From positions 20,020,001 to 20,084,000 of the forward strand of contig WPIO01000001.1 in assembly GCA_009760855.2 (NCBI GenBank): a stretch of 64,000 bases of DNA, in the 5' to 3' direction. Positions within the stretch are counted from its first letter, which is position 1. Each line of letters starts with the position of its first letter. The notes under the pieces were generated by a model. It was not told where the DNA came from. It did not search any database and saw only the letters and a program-made list of their open reading frames with translations. The translations under genes and the position numbers were made by a program. Shown one piece after another: positions 33,520-44,945 of this stretch. This DNA comes from Cristatella mucedo (lineage: Eukaryota; Bryozoa; Phylactolaemata; Cristatellidae).

Positions 33520-34510
33520 GTAGACGTTTTACTCTCTCGGCAGCATAGGCCATATTTCACAAAATGTGGCTACACTCACCTCTGGCTAGGGTAAGAAGAC
33601 TCTGTGTGCTGCTAACGGTGGTCGGCGAGCTAGGCTCGTGCAGAGTTCCGCTTTGTTGGAAAACCAATGCCTTCTCTTCTTGCATTCAGTCCTCTTATGC
33701 AGCTCAGACCAATTGGTTGAGATTTATATATAGTTTGCCACAATTATGCACTGGTGGCCGATAGCTTTAATTACATCCGATGACAGTAAGCCCTAAAATC
33801 ATAGTTCTTAAGTTTTCACAGCCTCTTCTGGCCAAGATGAGTTGCTTGTGTGTTCCACGGGTGCATATATGTGTGTGCTCTTGCATTTGTTTACTACGGT
33901 GTGGGTAGAGTTTATTCTTTGATAGCAGTTTCAGCATGCTGCTACTGCAGACCGGCGAAGAGGATTTGCTTGCACTGAAGCTGTTGTCAATGGAGCAAGA
34001 GGCAAGAGATTAGCATGCAATTCTTCGCCGAGTGGGCAAACCCATACTGATGTCTACAGAGAGGGTGGACACCCACCGATAAGTTTTGGCAAGTCATTCC
34101 TTCTCCTTAGAATGACCTCTCCAATAGCCGCTTGCCCCTCTAGCAGCAACACGTAATCTGGACAGCTCCTGACCAACACCCTCACCTGGCCACCATACTC
34201 TTTTACTAGTCCAGACAATTTACTTTTTATTATTATTCCACCTATTATTATTATTATAAATAAGGACTGCTTGACGGCTGGGCTCATTGGAGCAGCTAAC
34301 TGGTCAGACCTAGTAGCTCCAGGAAGATGAAAGCAGCTGAGTAGGCGCTCCTTCGTTCGGTGACTTGGCAGCGTGCAAAGCGGGCAGAGTGCAAAGACTG
34401 GCTGCTGCTTGGAAAGCTCATTGAAAGCGACTTGAGACTTTGAGCTTTGCTTGGTGCAAGACGCATGCGGAGACGCATGGTGTGTGTGTATTAATTAAAA
34501 AAATTAAATT
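33520..34510. other. Intron, no supportable exon
   Basis: Contains a 77-codon minus frame at 34287-34054 (VKEYGGQVRVLVRSC, LLEGQAAIGEVILRRR) that looks protein-like but that I do not recognise. It may be a retroelement remnant. Short ATT runs near 34230-34260. Confidence 0.3.
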
Positions 34511-34511
34511 A

Positions 34512-34682
34512 AATCCTAGCTCGTTAAACAGCCTCGTTTTGTATAGCGACAGAAGAGCCTTTGCGGCTATCACCACCGCTTGCAGTGGCGATAAAGGGTC
34601 GCCCACCGCAGGAATCAAACCCACGACCTCGGGACCGAGGTCGTGAAAGCAACCGCCTTACCTAGTGTGCCATCGCGGCTCA
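34512..34682 (-). mobile_element. tRNA-derived SINE (SINE type 2), first of a pair
   Basis: Minus copy. In plus orientation: tail TGTATAGCGACAGAAGAGCC, then CCACCGCTTGCAGTGGCGAT, diverged box B, a 10-bp perfect arm (CACGACCTCGGGACCGAGGTCGTG split as arm-loop-arm), and box A (CTAGTGTGCCATCGCGGCTC). The long arm before box B suggests derivation from a long-variable-arm (Ser/Leu-class) tRNA. Confidence 0.88.
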
Positions 34683-34689
34683 CAAACTA

Positions 34690-34856
34690 GCTGCTTTAAC
34701 AGCCTCTTTTTGTATAGCGACAGAAGAGCCTTTACGGCTATCACCGCCGCTTGTAGTGGCGATAAAGGATCGCTCACCACAGGATTCGAACCCACGACCT
34801 CGGGGCTGAGGTCGTGAAAACCAACCGCCTTACCTAGTGAGCCATTGTGACTCAAG
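34690..34856 (-). mobile_element. tRNA-derived SINE (SINE type 2), second of a pair
   Basis: A second minus copy directly next to the first, in the same orientation, with the same parts (GGATTCGAACCCACGACC, CTTTTTGTATAGCGACAG). The two differ at many positions, so this looks like two insertions or an old duplication. Confidence 0.88.
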
Positions 34857-34859
34857 TGT

Positions 34860-35865
34860 TTGTGTGGGCCGTCACTGTGAAGCATGGTTCGTGTGGGCTG
34901 CATGCTTTCCATTAGCCCTGTGACGGTGATAGTGCCTTGTCAGGGCTGGTGAGGTAACAAACAAAACTGTGCCTCTAAAGAAGGCGTCTTTCTTGCAAAT
35001 CAAAATCTGACTAACTTGATTGACTTCTTAGCGTCACTGAGAGTTGCATTCTGTAAATTTCTGTGTTAGTACTTTCACTGTGACAATTCATGCCTGGCCA
35101 CTGATCTTTAAAAGCTCCTTCCAAGGTGCTACACCAGCATCATTTGTCTGGCTTAATATGCAGATGGACATCTAGTCGATCAAGCTGGCCGGCTTTTTCT
35201 GCTACCCCTAAATGGGCATGTTGCCAAGCTGCGTAGTGCCTGTGGCTGCCTTGTTGCTCTCATACTTGAAGTAATGTCGTACCATGCTAACTTGGGCAGG
35301 CCCATATCTACGACGAAGGTTTACCAAGTCATTTCGGTTTCTCTTGCCTTTACTAAGAACTTAGCACATTTCCCTTGCTGTATAGTTTTCCGAGACAGCC
35401 CTTTAGCACCTTTTAGGCATTCTGCAAGTTCTATCTTTAATTCTCTGCTAGCAAATGTGCTCCAAACTTATTTCATTTGTGTATGCAGGCATCTTTTTGT
35501 TAGCAAACTCAGCATTTTTTTATAGAGCTTGCAGAGCTGCAAGCACTAGACTTTTGCTGCCTGTCATTATAAAAGGATGTGAGAATGAATGGCTACTACC
35601 TAGTCAAACTTGAAGGCATGCAACCTGCAGGTGTCGTCAGCCAAGCACGGCTTTGCACGAACTGCAATGTTGTCTGTCTGTGCACTGATAATGAATGTGT
35701 GTCGCTCTGACGAACTGGTTATAAATGCCTCTACAATTCTTGCTTGTGTATGCATGGCTGTGTGGATACATTGCATTTCTATACGCCTGAGAGCAGCTCA
35801 TTCGAGGTGCAGATCCATGTTTGATAGTTAACACTTTGCCGTGACCACATGTATCTAATCTTTCC
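34860..35865. other. Intron, no supportable exon
   Basis: Unique-looking sequence up to the first PDZ5 exon. Confidence 0.35.
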
Positions 35866-35867
35866 AG

Positions 35868-35948
35868 GGTGCATTGCGGTTGAACATGGAACTTTTTCAA
35901 TACAAATGGTTAAAAGCAGAGAGTCGAGCCTCGGAATCAAGTTTCTGC
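35868..35948 (+). CDS. GRIP-like PDZ5, exon 1 of 3
   Basis: 81 bp between acceptor TCTAATCTTTCCAG and donor GTGAGT (35949). GG completes a Gly codon begun at 33515. It then reads CIAVEHGTFSIQMVKSRESS (strand 1 and loop) and LGIKFL (carboxylate-binding loop), phase 1 out. The spacing from the end of PDZ4 to this 'GTF' matches the short PDZ4-PDZ5 linker of vertebrate GRIP, where the two domains form one supramodule. Confidence 0.85.
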
Positions 35949-36069
35949 GTGAGTAAATGCTGAGAGCATGTGCACGACCTGTGCTAATGATCCGAAGTGG
36001 CTCTAGCTCGGCATTCAGGTGGGCCCAAATCAAAAGTAAGCAGCAATTTTTGCTCAACTTTTATCAGGT

Positions 36070-36450
36070 AGTTATAATAATAGAAATAATAGTAATCATT
36101 ATAATGTATTTGTATTTGTATTTGTATACCGCTCTCAGAAAACTTATTTTCTTTGTAGGCACTTTACACATGCTGTAAAAGAAGCATGATCGAATGGTTA
36201 GTGTTAATATGCACAATGTCAACAAGTGTAATATGGTTAGTGATAACATGCAGTGTCAGCGCATATAAGCGCACAGAGAACAAATCAGAAGGACATGCCA
36301 AGTGCTGTGAGAAACAGTGAGTTTTAGCTTCTTTTTAAGAGTCTTCAAGTCAGGGGATGCCGTTACATTAGTCTGGAGTGTGATCCAGGCTTTGGGTGCA
36401 TACAAATCAAGACACGGTCTCCAAAGGATCTGAGGCTCCTACGAGGTATA
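36070..36450 (-). mobile_element. LINE family A, 5'-truncated copy
   Basis: Minus copy with AT-rich tail and hairpin (CTCTCAGAAAACTTATTTTC) at 36070-36160 and the C-terminal coding remnant beyond. Intronic, opposite to the gene. Confidence 0.8.
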
Positions 36451-36589
36451 GCTAAACCAAGTCCACGGGTTAGTTCAAAAATTAAGGATGACTAGTTTTG
36501 GGCCTTTAAACCTCAGAATTTGCACATTTATTTGCAAGATAAAATTATAGTGACATTATCGCTGAATTTACTTGATTTGTAATTTAATG

Positions 36590-36770
36590 TAATGTATCTC
36601 CGTCTGTAACTCCACAAAGTCATATGTGGGTGTTACGCAGGAGAGTTTTGTATAGCAGGAGAGTTTTGTATAGCGCACTCACAGCCTAAGCAGCTTTCGG
36701 TACGCATTCGGTGATTGTATGTTCCAGCTCTTGTCTTTCTTTTTTTCCATCATTACTGTGTATTTTTTAA
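36590..36770 (-). mobile_element. LINE family B, 3' end
   Basis: GTAATGTATCTCCGTCTGTA, ACTCCACAAAGTC and GCTTTCGGTACGCATTCGGT mark a minus copy of family B. It carries a local duplication of GCAGGAGAGTTTTGTATA. Confidence 0.8.
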
Positions 36771-36784
36771 TATTTTGGATGTCG

Positions 36785-37030
36785 TGAAAGACCAAGTCCA
36801 GACGAGAGGAGAGATGCTTTAAGATGCTCGCCTAAACTGAACTAGGTCGTCGGCTCGACCGCTATGGTGCATATGAAAAGCACCTGTATAGAGATTAAGT
36901 TCTCTCGGGCATTATGCAATTAGATTGTGTATATTTTAAGAAGAACGTGGTTGTCAATAGGATCAAACGCCGTCAAAAGATTTATGAAAACAACTTTCGT
37001 TGTACTTTTGTATACTAACTAATCTAGTTC
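36785..37030 (-). mobile_element. LINE reverse-transcriptase fragment split by a SINE
   Basis: Pieces at about 36785-36824 and 36935-37030 match consecutive minus-strand reverse-transcriptase sequence (the '[12 protein letters not shown]' region; compare 23.94-24.01 kb). They are separated by the SINE below. Confidence 0.65.
36825..36934 (+). mobile_element. SINE type 1 insertion with 7-bp target duplication
   Basis: About 110 bp: a diverged tRNA-like part (GGTCGTCGGCTCGACC), GGTGCATATG, and the LINE-A-like tail (AGAGATTAAGTTCTCTCGGG). It is flanked by TTTAAGA on both sides (36818-36824 and 36935-36941), interpretable as the target-site duplication. Confidence 0.65.
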
Positions 37031-37539
37031 AAGGGATAAGGAAAATCTTGCATAGATCTGACTTTGTCAAATGATGGACAATAGGAGTCGATGAAGTGCT
37101 ATCGAAGGAGAAAGTTGTGTCACCAGTGTTGCCTTTTACATGCTTAAGGGCTTTAACATGAGCATTTAAGCAAAAAGGCTCAAGTCAGTGCATACATGTT
37201 GGAACATGCAGATCAGAAAGGCAAGGCTGTCAAAATGGACATTGAAGTAATCCGGAATGAAGAAAGAGCGATTCTTATTGCAAAGAACTTGGAGAAAGGC
37301 AGAGAATAATCTGGGATAGCTACCTGTTGGACGTCCAGTTAACCACGATCTGAAGCTTGCCACTGGATAGACAGACAACCAGATACTTGATTGAAAAACC
37401 TGGTATCAAAACTGTGATAGCCCAGCAGAGCTAGGTCTCGGTGACAGCAATATTATCAGAGTGCTATCAAGAATCAGACAGCTAACGGCCAATGGTTGTT
37501 TGCTCGGATAGTGGGCATTCCAGGTACACGAGTATCTGA

Positions 37540-38150
37540 GCAGTGTGTAGACCGAAGCTGCGTTGTTCTGACGACATTGAGGTAGGCCACCTGCACTGGC
37601 TCCCAGTCAATCAAAGCATCGTTGAAAGGTTTTTGTCACTCACTTTTACTTCACTTCATTCTTTAGCCCCAGCCTATCTCTCAGATCTACTCCCCCACCA
37701 GGCCAACCATCGTGCCATGTGCTTTTCGGAATCTAATCGTTTACCTATACCTCGTACGAACCTCAAGTCCCTTGGAGACCGTGCCTTTAGTTCGAATGCT
37801 CCCAAACCCGGGAACTCACTTTCGACTGTCCGACACGACATCCCCTGACTTGACCACATTTAAAAAGAAACTAAAAACGCATCTATTCATTATGGCATTT
37901 AGTGAGTCTCTTGGATTTGTCCTTAGCATTGCTTATGCGTGCTGACACAGTACATGCAGCCACTAACCATATTTACTTGCTGACCCTGTGCAAGTTACCT
38001 CTTACCATGTTATGCTTGTTCATTGAGCATGCTACTGCTAACCATTCGATAATGCTTCCTTTACAGCAAATGTAAAGTACCTGGAAACAGATTGAGCTCT
38101 CTGAGGGTGCTATAACAGATGTGTTATTATTATTATTATTATTATTATAG
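37540..38150 (+). mobile_element. LINE family A, 5'-truncated copy
   Basis: Plus copy beginning near LHWLPVNQS and reading AYLSDLLPHQANHR and FKKKLKTHLF. It ends in the 3' hairpin and an ATT tail at 38075-38150. Head-to-head with the minus copy at 36.1 kb. Confidence 0.88.
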
Positions 38151-38154
38151 ACTG

Positions 38155-39545
38155 TAAACAATTACATGTTCATCTATTCGCAACTTCGGGTGAGTGGGGT
38201 TTCCAGGATTCACAAGACAGGTCTCAACTCTAACTTGTGTCGCCTTCGGACTCCGACAGAGTTGATTTCGTGATATCTACTGCAGCAGCACAAATGTAGC
38301 AGGTTAAGCACTTATCGGAAGTAGAAGCCATATATATATATATATATTACGCGGGAAGCACCATCCCGAAAACTGGTTAGCCGTGTAAATTCCGTTTCGT
38401 CAGTGGTCGAATGCTATCAACCTTTTCAGGTATGCAATTTTTGTGCTGAATATTGAACGTATGTGTTCCAAATTTGCCAGATTATTACCTCTAAAATAGT
38501 ATTCGCAGCTCTTGAATAATAAAAACTTCAATGTATGTTAATTACTTGTATGCCATAATTTATAGATTGATGGCATATGAGTTTAAGTCAATATATATCA
38601 AATGTATATTTCAATATCAAATGTATTATTATTATTATTGTCATTATTACTCATCGTGTCACTAGCCATGATACCAAGGCTCAGTGTGTCACCATCATCC
38701 TTCGTCCATTGGCTGAGGCTAGTAGCGTTACCAGCACTGAATTTGCATCCTAGCTCTGTCTGTATGTGGAAGCAGCTGCACCTCATTTTTAACAAGATAT
38801 TTTAGTTATTTAGTATCGTTGAGTAAACTAGGGGGTTAATCCAAATAAATAACTGACCGGAGCACCCAATGGAAAGTACTGCACTAGGATTACTCGATAT
38901 GCCAGTGCAATATACTAGGATTAAGCAATATTCAAGTGTGTGTTAGGCACACCTCAAGCCTCGATCCTCTTCATGCCTCGACCCTCCTCTGGCAAGACTA
39001 CCTACCGTGTATCATACCAGAAAAGATGGTTTCATGAGGCTGAATGCTGATGTGTCACATTGGGGACTTCCAAGTAGGTCAAATTATTGCCACTGTTGCC
39101 TGTTATCCAGTTAATGTTTTCATTAGTACAAGAACATTTTGTTGGACTGGCGACTGAGTAACTGGGCCTTAGCCAACAAGTGTGTCACTGGCTGCTATGC
39201 CACTGAGTATTGCTGCTTATGCAGCTGCTGGGTGTTTGAACTTAATGCCCTTATGGCATCGATCGTGTCTCAGAGACAAAGCTCTGGTTAGCCTTCAGTA
39301 GTTTGCTGTCTTCAGGCTCTAACGGATTCATACGACTAAATTCCATAGGGTTTTTATATAATAGAAAATGTGTTCCCTATCTACGGCACGCATTTGCAGT
39401 AGTAGCTGATGCTTGGGTTTGTACCCTCAAAAACTCAGTTGTCGTTGGTGACTCTCTTGTTGTTAATAACATTGTCTAAATGAATCGTGGCAACCAGTGC
39501 TATGCTGCTGAAATGAAGCCTGTCAAAAAACTTACCTCCTCATTG
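38155..39545. other. Intron, no supportable exon
   Basis: Includes a short (TA)n at 38333-38348 and an ATT run near 38625-38655. Nothing else recognised. Confidence 0.35.
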
Positions 39546-39550
39546 TTCAG

Positions 39551-39620
39551 CACATCCGAGCGATCCTGGTGGACCTGATCTCGTTGTGGCTAATATCGAG
39601 AAAGGAAGCTTGGCATACAG
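39551..39620 (+). CDS. GRIP-like PDZ5, exon 2 of 3 (70 bp)
   Basis: Acceptor CTTACCTCCTCATTGTTCAG; CA completes a Pro codon begun at 35948. It then reads HPSDPGGPDLVVANIEKGSL and AY, ending in AG of a split Arg before donor GTGATG (39621). This is the strand 2-3 loop, strand 3 and helix A of PDZ5; 'DLVVANIEKGSLAYR' matches the vertebrate 'LVIS-IKKGS-A-R' pattern. Both junctions keep frame (phase 1 in, phase 2 out). Confidence 0.85.
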
Positions 39621-39899
39621 GTGATGTTTTGCTGCTTGCTACGACTAAGAAATTGCTGGGCAAATGCTGGCTCCATTTGCTGGTGATCTCTTCGACTTCC
39701 TTCATTGACTCATAAACTCTCATCTTTGCTGAACTTCATTTGAAGCTAGTGCTTGTACACTTTTTCCAGCATTTTGTTGACTGCCACTGTAATCACGTGG
39801 ACAATGATGATGACAATGACAAAAAATATGCTAGTTTAAGTCATGTTTTCAAAACCGGCACGATAGCTCTTCGTGCAATTATTTTGTGGCCTAGTCACC

Positions 39900-40830
39900 A
39901 GTCACCTAGGTCACAGCTCGACAGCATTTCAAAAGGACAACTGCAGGCCTTTTATGAAACTGGCCTAAGGTACCAAGAAGTGGCACAGAGTCTTAAAATC
40001 AGCTTCAGAGCTGTGAGCTACAATCTTGCTAAGTTTAAAATGCATGGCAGTATGGCTCGTATGTTACACTCAGATTTGCCAAGGAAGACGACTCGGCATT
40101 CTAATCTTAAGCCAATCTAAGCCTTGGCTTACCGAGCAACAAATAAGAGATCATCTCAGATGGGCCCGGAATCCTGCTTCCTTAAAGACAGACAACTGGA
40201 TTCGAGTTTTAAGGATCGCCAAATCAAAATGCACGTTTTTATAACAGTGAACAAAGAATATCCGTAGTTCGTTGAAAAGATTAAATGTACTAACTTAACT
40301 CCACAGCCAACGGTAAAATTTGATGGTGGAAGTGCCATCGTTTGGGCTTGTTTCAGCTCCTCTGCTGTAGAAGTTCTGCACCTTATTTGTGGACTTATTA
40401 ATCAGCATGTGTACATTGATCTGGTCAAAAATGCTAGGATTCCAAAATCTCAAGCTCTTTTGGGATTACGATTGGCGGATTCTTGGAAATTTAATTCTTG
40501 GATGACAATTTGACAATTAAAATTCGATTACATTTGGCAGCAGGAAAATAATCGGAAGCACACAGCAAATGCTTCAGAAAGATTTTGACTGAAGCAGCTG
40601 CTAGAGCCATGAGTCAGTCTCCTGACCTAAACCCCATAGAGCACGGGATAGCTTGGAGAGCTTTTTGAGGTCTGATTCTCTGTCTGCTACGATTCGGAAA
40701 GAGCTGTTTAGCCGGCTGAGTACTACTGGGGTAGTATGACCTCAAAAAGACTTATAAGAGGTTGACAGACCTTATGCTGTATCGTATGTTATGTACTCTA
40801 CAGCAAGGTTATTAAAAACCGTCGGGTCTG
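39900..40830 (+). pseudogene. Tc1-type transposase remnant
   Basis: The N-terminal helix-turn-helix region reads ISKGQLQAFYETGLRYQEVA and SLKISFRAVSYNLAKFK. Then, with stops and frameshifts, come NWIRVLRIAKSK, PTVKFDGGSAIVWACFSS and SPDLNPIEHG (the 'SPDLNPIEHLW' block of Tc1/mariner proteins). The frame is broken several times, so this is a dead copy in a GRIP-gene intron. Terminal inverted repeats were not found by eye. Confidence 0.85.
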
Positions 40831-41184
40831 TTACATTATTTTTGAAGTAAATACTATTTTCTTTATATTTTTTTTAATATTAATATGTAATAATAATATT
40901 ATATTGACTACAGAAACAAATTATATTCTAGATTAATTGCTATTTCCCATTTAGTTTAGGAATGAGGGATTAGGGCCATGCACTTTCTAGGCATGGACAT
41001 TAACTGAAATATGTTGCCTTGCGTTATTTCACTTAAAAACTGTGGACTGCAGAAGCCTCTCCTTCTTCCAAGCCGAGACTGGGAACTCAGCTCAACTGTT
41101 ATTGTGCTTTGGTATCATATTTCCTGCAACAGATTCTTTTACGGCATGCTGTTGGCTTTCTAAATGTCCTCCTCATTTGGTTAG

Positions 41185-41305
41185 GCTTCCCACTCTTACT
41201 TTGTTGTGCAGATAAAGTATCTTGGTGGCTAGCATATACACCGAGAGCCACTTAGGCTTTAAGTGGGCTATAATAAAAACTTGACCGTAGCACTTGTGGA
41301 GTATG
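41185..41305 (+). mobile_element. LINE family B, 3' fragment
   Basis: GGCTTCCCACTCTTACTTTG, GCCACTTAGGCTTTAAGTGG: decayed plus copy of the family B 3' region. Confidence 0.65.
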
Positions 41306-41843
41306 CAGATAGGGAAGCATTCGTGCACTTATGTAACTGTACATATATGCTACTGCATGCTTGAGTGGCAGTTTCCTTAATTAGATCGGCTATACTGATT
41401 TGAACTGGACAATAGCTCTATATCCAAAAACCCTTGTTTAATGTAGCTGAATTCTGCAGCCTCAATAGAGGGTGCTAGTGGTACGTCATGGTGGCATGAT
41501 ACTTTTATACTAGAAGTTCAGCATGAGAAATTGAGTTGCAGAAAAATAGTCGTTCCTCGAAATATGTCATGCAAGCTTCCTACTAAATTCCATTCTGTTT
41601 GTAGCCTTTTTATTTCTCTTGCCTAATGTCAAATTAAAGATTCCAGCTTGTCAGAAGTTTTCCTGGATCCCAAAGACTGAACTGATTACTCTTCTGCAAC
41701 CGTCCCTGATCTACATTCCACATTTGCTGCCTCGTTTGTTCTACCTGGCTAGCTAGTGTTTCGGTTTCTTCAGTGGAGGTCATGCATCTGCAGCATCGGC
41801 CACGGCCACTGTTGAATGGCAGTGCTCACGTTTTTTGTTGCAG

Positions 41844-41992
41844 GTTGGGTTGCTTGAGCACGGGTGATCGGCTTTTAGCTGTCAACTGCAAGTCATTTGC
41901 TTGCAGTGCTGCTCATAGCTCCATTTTCGACGCAATTGAAGACCATAACGGCTTGGTCACTCTTAAATTTTCAAGGGGCTCTCACTTCTCAG
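41844..41992 (+). CDS. GRIP-like PDZ5, exon 3 of 3
   Basis: Acceptor GTTTTTTGTTGCAG; the first G completes AG+G = Arg. It reads LGCLSTGDRLLAVNCKS (G-D-x-L-L-A-V-N core), helix B (AAHSSIFDAIEDHNG) and last strand LVTLKFSRG, ending in phase 1 at donor GTGTGT (41993). It aligns without gaps to the 'GTLELGDKLLAID' half of vertebrate GRIP PDZ5. A 13-base C run starts about 17 bases past the donor. Confidence 0.9.
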
Positions 41993-42009
41993 GTGTGTAC
42001 AGCACTATT

Positions 42010-42022
42010 CCCCCCCCCCCCC
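42010..42022. repeat. Poly-C run
   Basis: Thirteen consecutive C in the intron just after the PDZ5 donor. Confidence 0.9.
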
Positions 42023-42024
42023 GG

Positions 42025-43435
42025 CACTGCCTCTCGGCAGTAGCCTCTTCTGCAGCTGCTGTTGCTGCTTTACTCCGCGTCAAACACTGAGGCATCCATC
42101 TTGTTTAGCTTCTCAGTAGCCGCAGCAGCAGCAGCAATAGTAGATACCGTGGGACTGATGCACCGACTTACTCGATTGCAAAAGCTCTTTTCAGCACTAT
42201 TGCATCAGCCAGCCAAAGTAGACTAGTGAAAGAGCTTTAGCTAAGCATTTCAATTATTGCTTGAGCTACCGAAGATCAGGAAGATTTCGTCTGTCAGAAA
42301 CAAATAGCTATTGAATATCGCATCTCAGCTCTTACTAACTGTGCAATTTTTGGACATGGCCATGCAGAGCTTGTTGTGAGAGGCACTCGATGAGTCCTTT
42401 GTAAGGGAGTAAGTTGAAGCTCGGTGTACTTAAACCAAATCGCAACTACCCATGGTTAAGACTTTACTCTGCCTTTTTAGTTGTTCGTCATGCAGGGCAC
42501 ATGTACTCACAGAATCACAAACCTTTCTCCTAATTAGTTTGCAGAAAATTATCTGGCCTATGCTGCCTACACTAGTTGGCTGGCATGGTTCGGGGCTGTG
42601 TATAACTCAATAACTATTATAGCTCAATAATTGCTCAATAACTAGCATCGTTTCTAGTTGGTAGGTGATGACGATGCCTCAGCACAGACAGAAATAACCT
42701 GACTGGCTTATCGGCACATGATGCAAGACAGGTGCTAGTCATTAGATACCACAGCACCATTGTTTTCTCCTCAGAGCTTCATAGCTAGAGCATTAAATCG
42801 TCCCGATTTTCCCTGAGCAAATCCCTATACCTCTTAATAGTCTGCCAAACCAGCGACTCGGCAACTCCTTTGGCCTGCTGTTGGACCTGCTGACAAAGTA
42901 GATGTTTACCCAGTTACTGACTACGAGCTTTTTTTCATTGGGCTATGTGCTAATATTGGCATATGGCTCCAGAGATTGACAGGTGCAGCTCCAGGCTCAA
43001 GTATCCCATATGTTGCAATGTATCGCTTTGCTAAGCCATTTCACAATTTTATCTCCTGGCCAATCAACCACACACTGAGGCGTGTGTGGTTCTCTGGCAA
43101 TCAGCTTCATTGTCAAAAAGCTAAAACAGGAGGCAGACAGAAGAAATAAGTCGTCAGCATGCCTAATTTTAGGTAGATTCCAGCTTGGGAGAAGCTCTAA
43201 AACTATGGCTCTACTTCATTGCCAAACAGAGTAACTGCATCATCCATCACTCGGTAACAGTAGTAATGTAGAGATTTACTTATCCCTGCCTTTAATTATG
43301 GAGCAGCTTTTGCTAAAAGGACAGCCTTTGCCTGACTGTAGTCATCAGCATTGTTTGCAATATAACTGGGTCACCATTTCACCTTACACCTGCAACTAGC
43401 CAGTGTATAGCTAAGCATCTATTAGATTTTGTTGA
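42025..43435. other. Intron, no supportable exon
   Basis: Unique-looking; no PDZ-like or phase-matched frame noticed. Confidence 0.35.
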
Positions 43436-43439
43436 GCTT

Positions 43440-43775
43440 TGTATTGCTTGCTAGACTGTAGAACTCGCTTGCTTTCCTTGACTGTGAAACTCGCTTACAT
43501 GATTCTTATGCAACGACAACTACTCTCTTGCTGCCGACTATCCTTTCCAGTGGTCATTCGCTGCTACTTCGATGCTACTCACTACCTCAATTGCTCGCCT
43601 GACTCAGCTATGCTTCTCACTTTCTTTGTTGTGCGGGATGAAGTCTGTTGGCTACCGAATGTGTACCGAAAGCCTTTTAGGATTTGAGTGCATTATACGA
43701 AACCCTCCTGCCTAACACTCACATAGTCTTTGTGGCTTTGTGCAGTTACAGATGGAGATGGATCACATTGTTGCT
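43440..43775 (+). mobile_element. LINE family B, 3' copy
   Basis: Plus copy reading a decayed C-terminal end (tyrosine-rich 'CYFDATHYLNCSPDSAMLL'), then the 3' untranslated block (GGCTACCGAATGTGTACCG; CACTCACATAGTCTTTGTGG). Confidence 0.85.
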
Positions 43776-43914
43776 GGACCAGCAACATCGATTGGATTGT
43801 ATAGCCTGCCCCTAGCTGTATAAGACAAAATATATCTTTCTAAACCTGTAAGCAAGTGTTTATGTTTGTATATACATAGTAAGCTTCCAATAGCTCCGTG
43901 TTTTGAAAATTAAA

Positions 43915-43923
43915 TAGTATATA

Positions 43924-43955
<32 letters not shown>

Positions 43956-43994
43956 GATATATATATATATATAGATATATATATATATATATAT

Positions 43995-44068
<74 letters not shown>
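43915..44068. repeat. (AT)n and (GATA)n microsatellite
   Basis: AT repeats with sparse GATA units, followed by about 70 bp of pure GATA repeats. Confidence 0.97.
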
Positions 44069-44069
<1 letters not shown>

Positions 44070-44124
44070 TGAGTAGCTATTAGAGTATATGTAAAGTAGA
44101 TATTTTTATATACACCTGTGTATG

Positions 44125-44945
44125 TGTAATAATAAAATTAATAGTATTGCATTTGTATATCATCCTCAGATAACTTAATCTCTGTGTATACACTTTACAT
44201 GTGCTATAAAAAAAAGTCTTATCAAATGATTAGTGGTAACATGCACAATGTCAGCATGTAAAATATGGTTAGTGGTACCATGCACAGTATTGGCATGCAT
44301 AAGCACACAGAGGATGAATCACAAGAACACATTAAATACTGTGATACGTAGATGTGTGCTCCTTTTTAAATTTTGGCAATTCAATTAATGTCGTGACGCC
44401 AGTCGGAAGTGAGTTACAGGATTTGGGAGCATACGAACTAATGGCACGGTCTCTAAAGGGTTTGAGGTTCCCTTGAAGTATATGGGAATAATTAGATTCC
44501 GAAAACCAGGTGGTGTGATGTCTAGCTGGATGGGATAGTAGTTCTGATAGGTAGGCTGGAGCCAGAGAAGTAGGTGTAAGGCAAGCTTGACTGGAACTGA
44601 TGTGGTCATCTAGTAAAAGGTCACTTTCGGACTTGACACCTAAATTCCGTGAGATGCAACAAGAAATATGCTGGCAGAGCAGATTTTGAGCATTAGTCTT
44701 TCCAATTCCTGTATCATACTTGTTTTGTCCATAACTAGTATGTTGGTTTTACCTTCATTCGAAAATTGAGAATGTTTGCTGCCATCCTTGTGCAGATGGC
44801 ATCAATACATGCAGCAAAGGAGTTGAGAGAATTCGACGTGCTGGAGAGCTGGGATTGGTCAAAGCAAAGGTGCAACTGAATTTCATCTGCGTAGAAGTAA
44901 AAACCTAGATTGTACCTGGGAATCGCATTGTCAAGAGTTAGAGTA
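44125..44945 (-). mobile_element. LINE family A, decayed copy
   Basis: Minus copy: hairpin (CCTCAGATAACTTAATCTC) at 44163-44181, decayed C-terminal domain, reverse-transcriptase piece up to about 44945 (GTGCAACTGAATTTCATCTG). It ends exactly where a plus copy begins. Confidence 0.85.
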
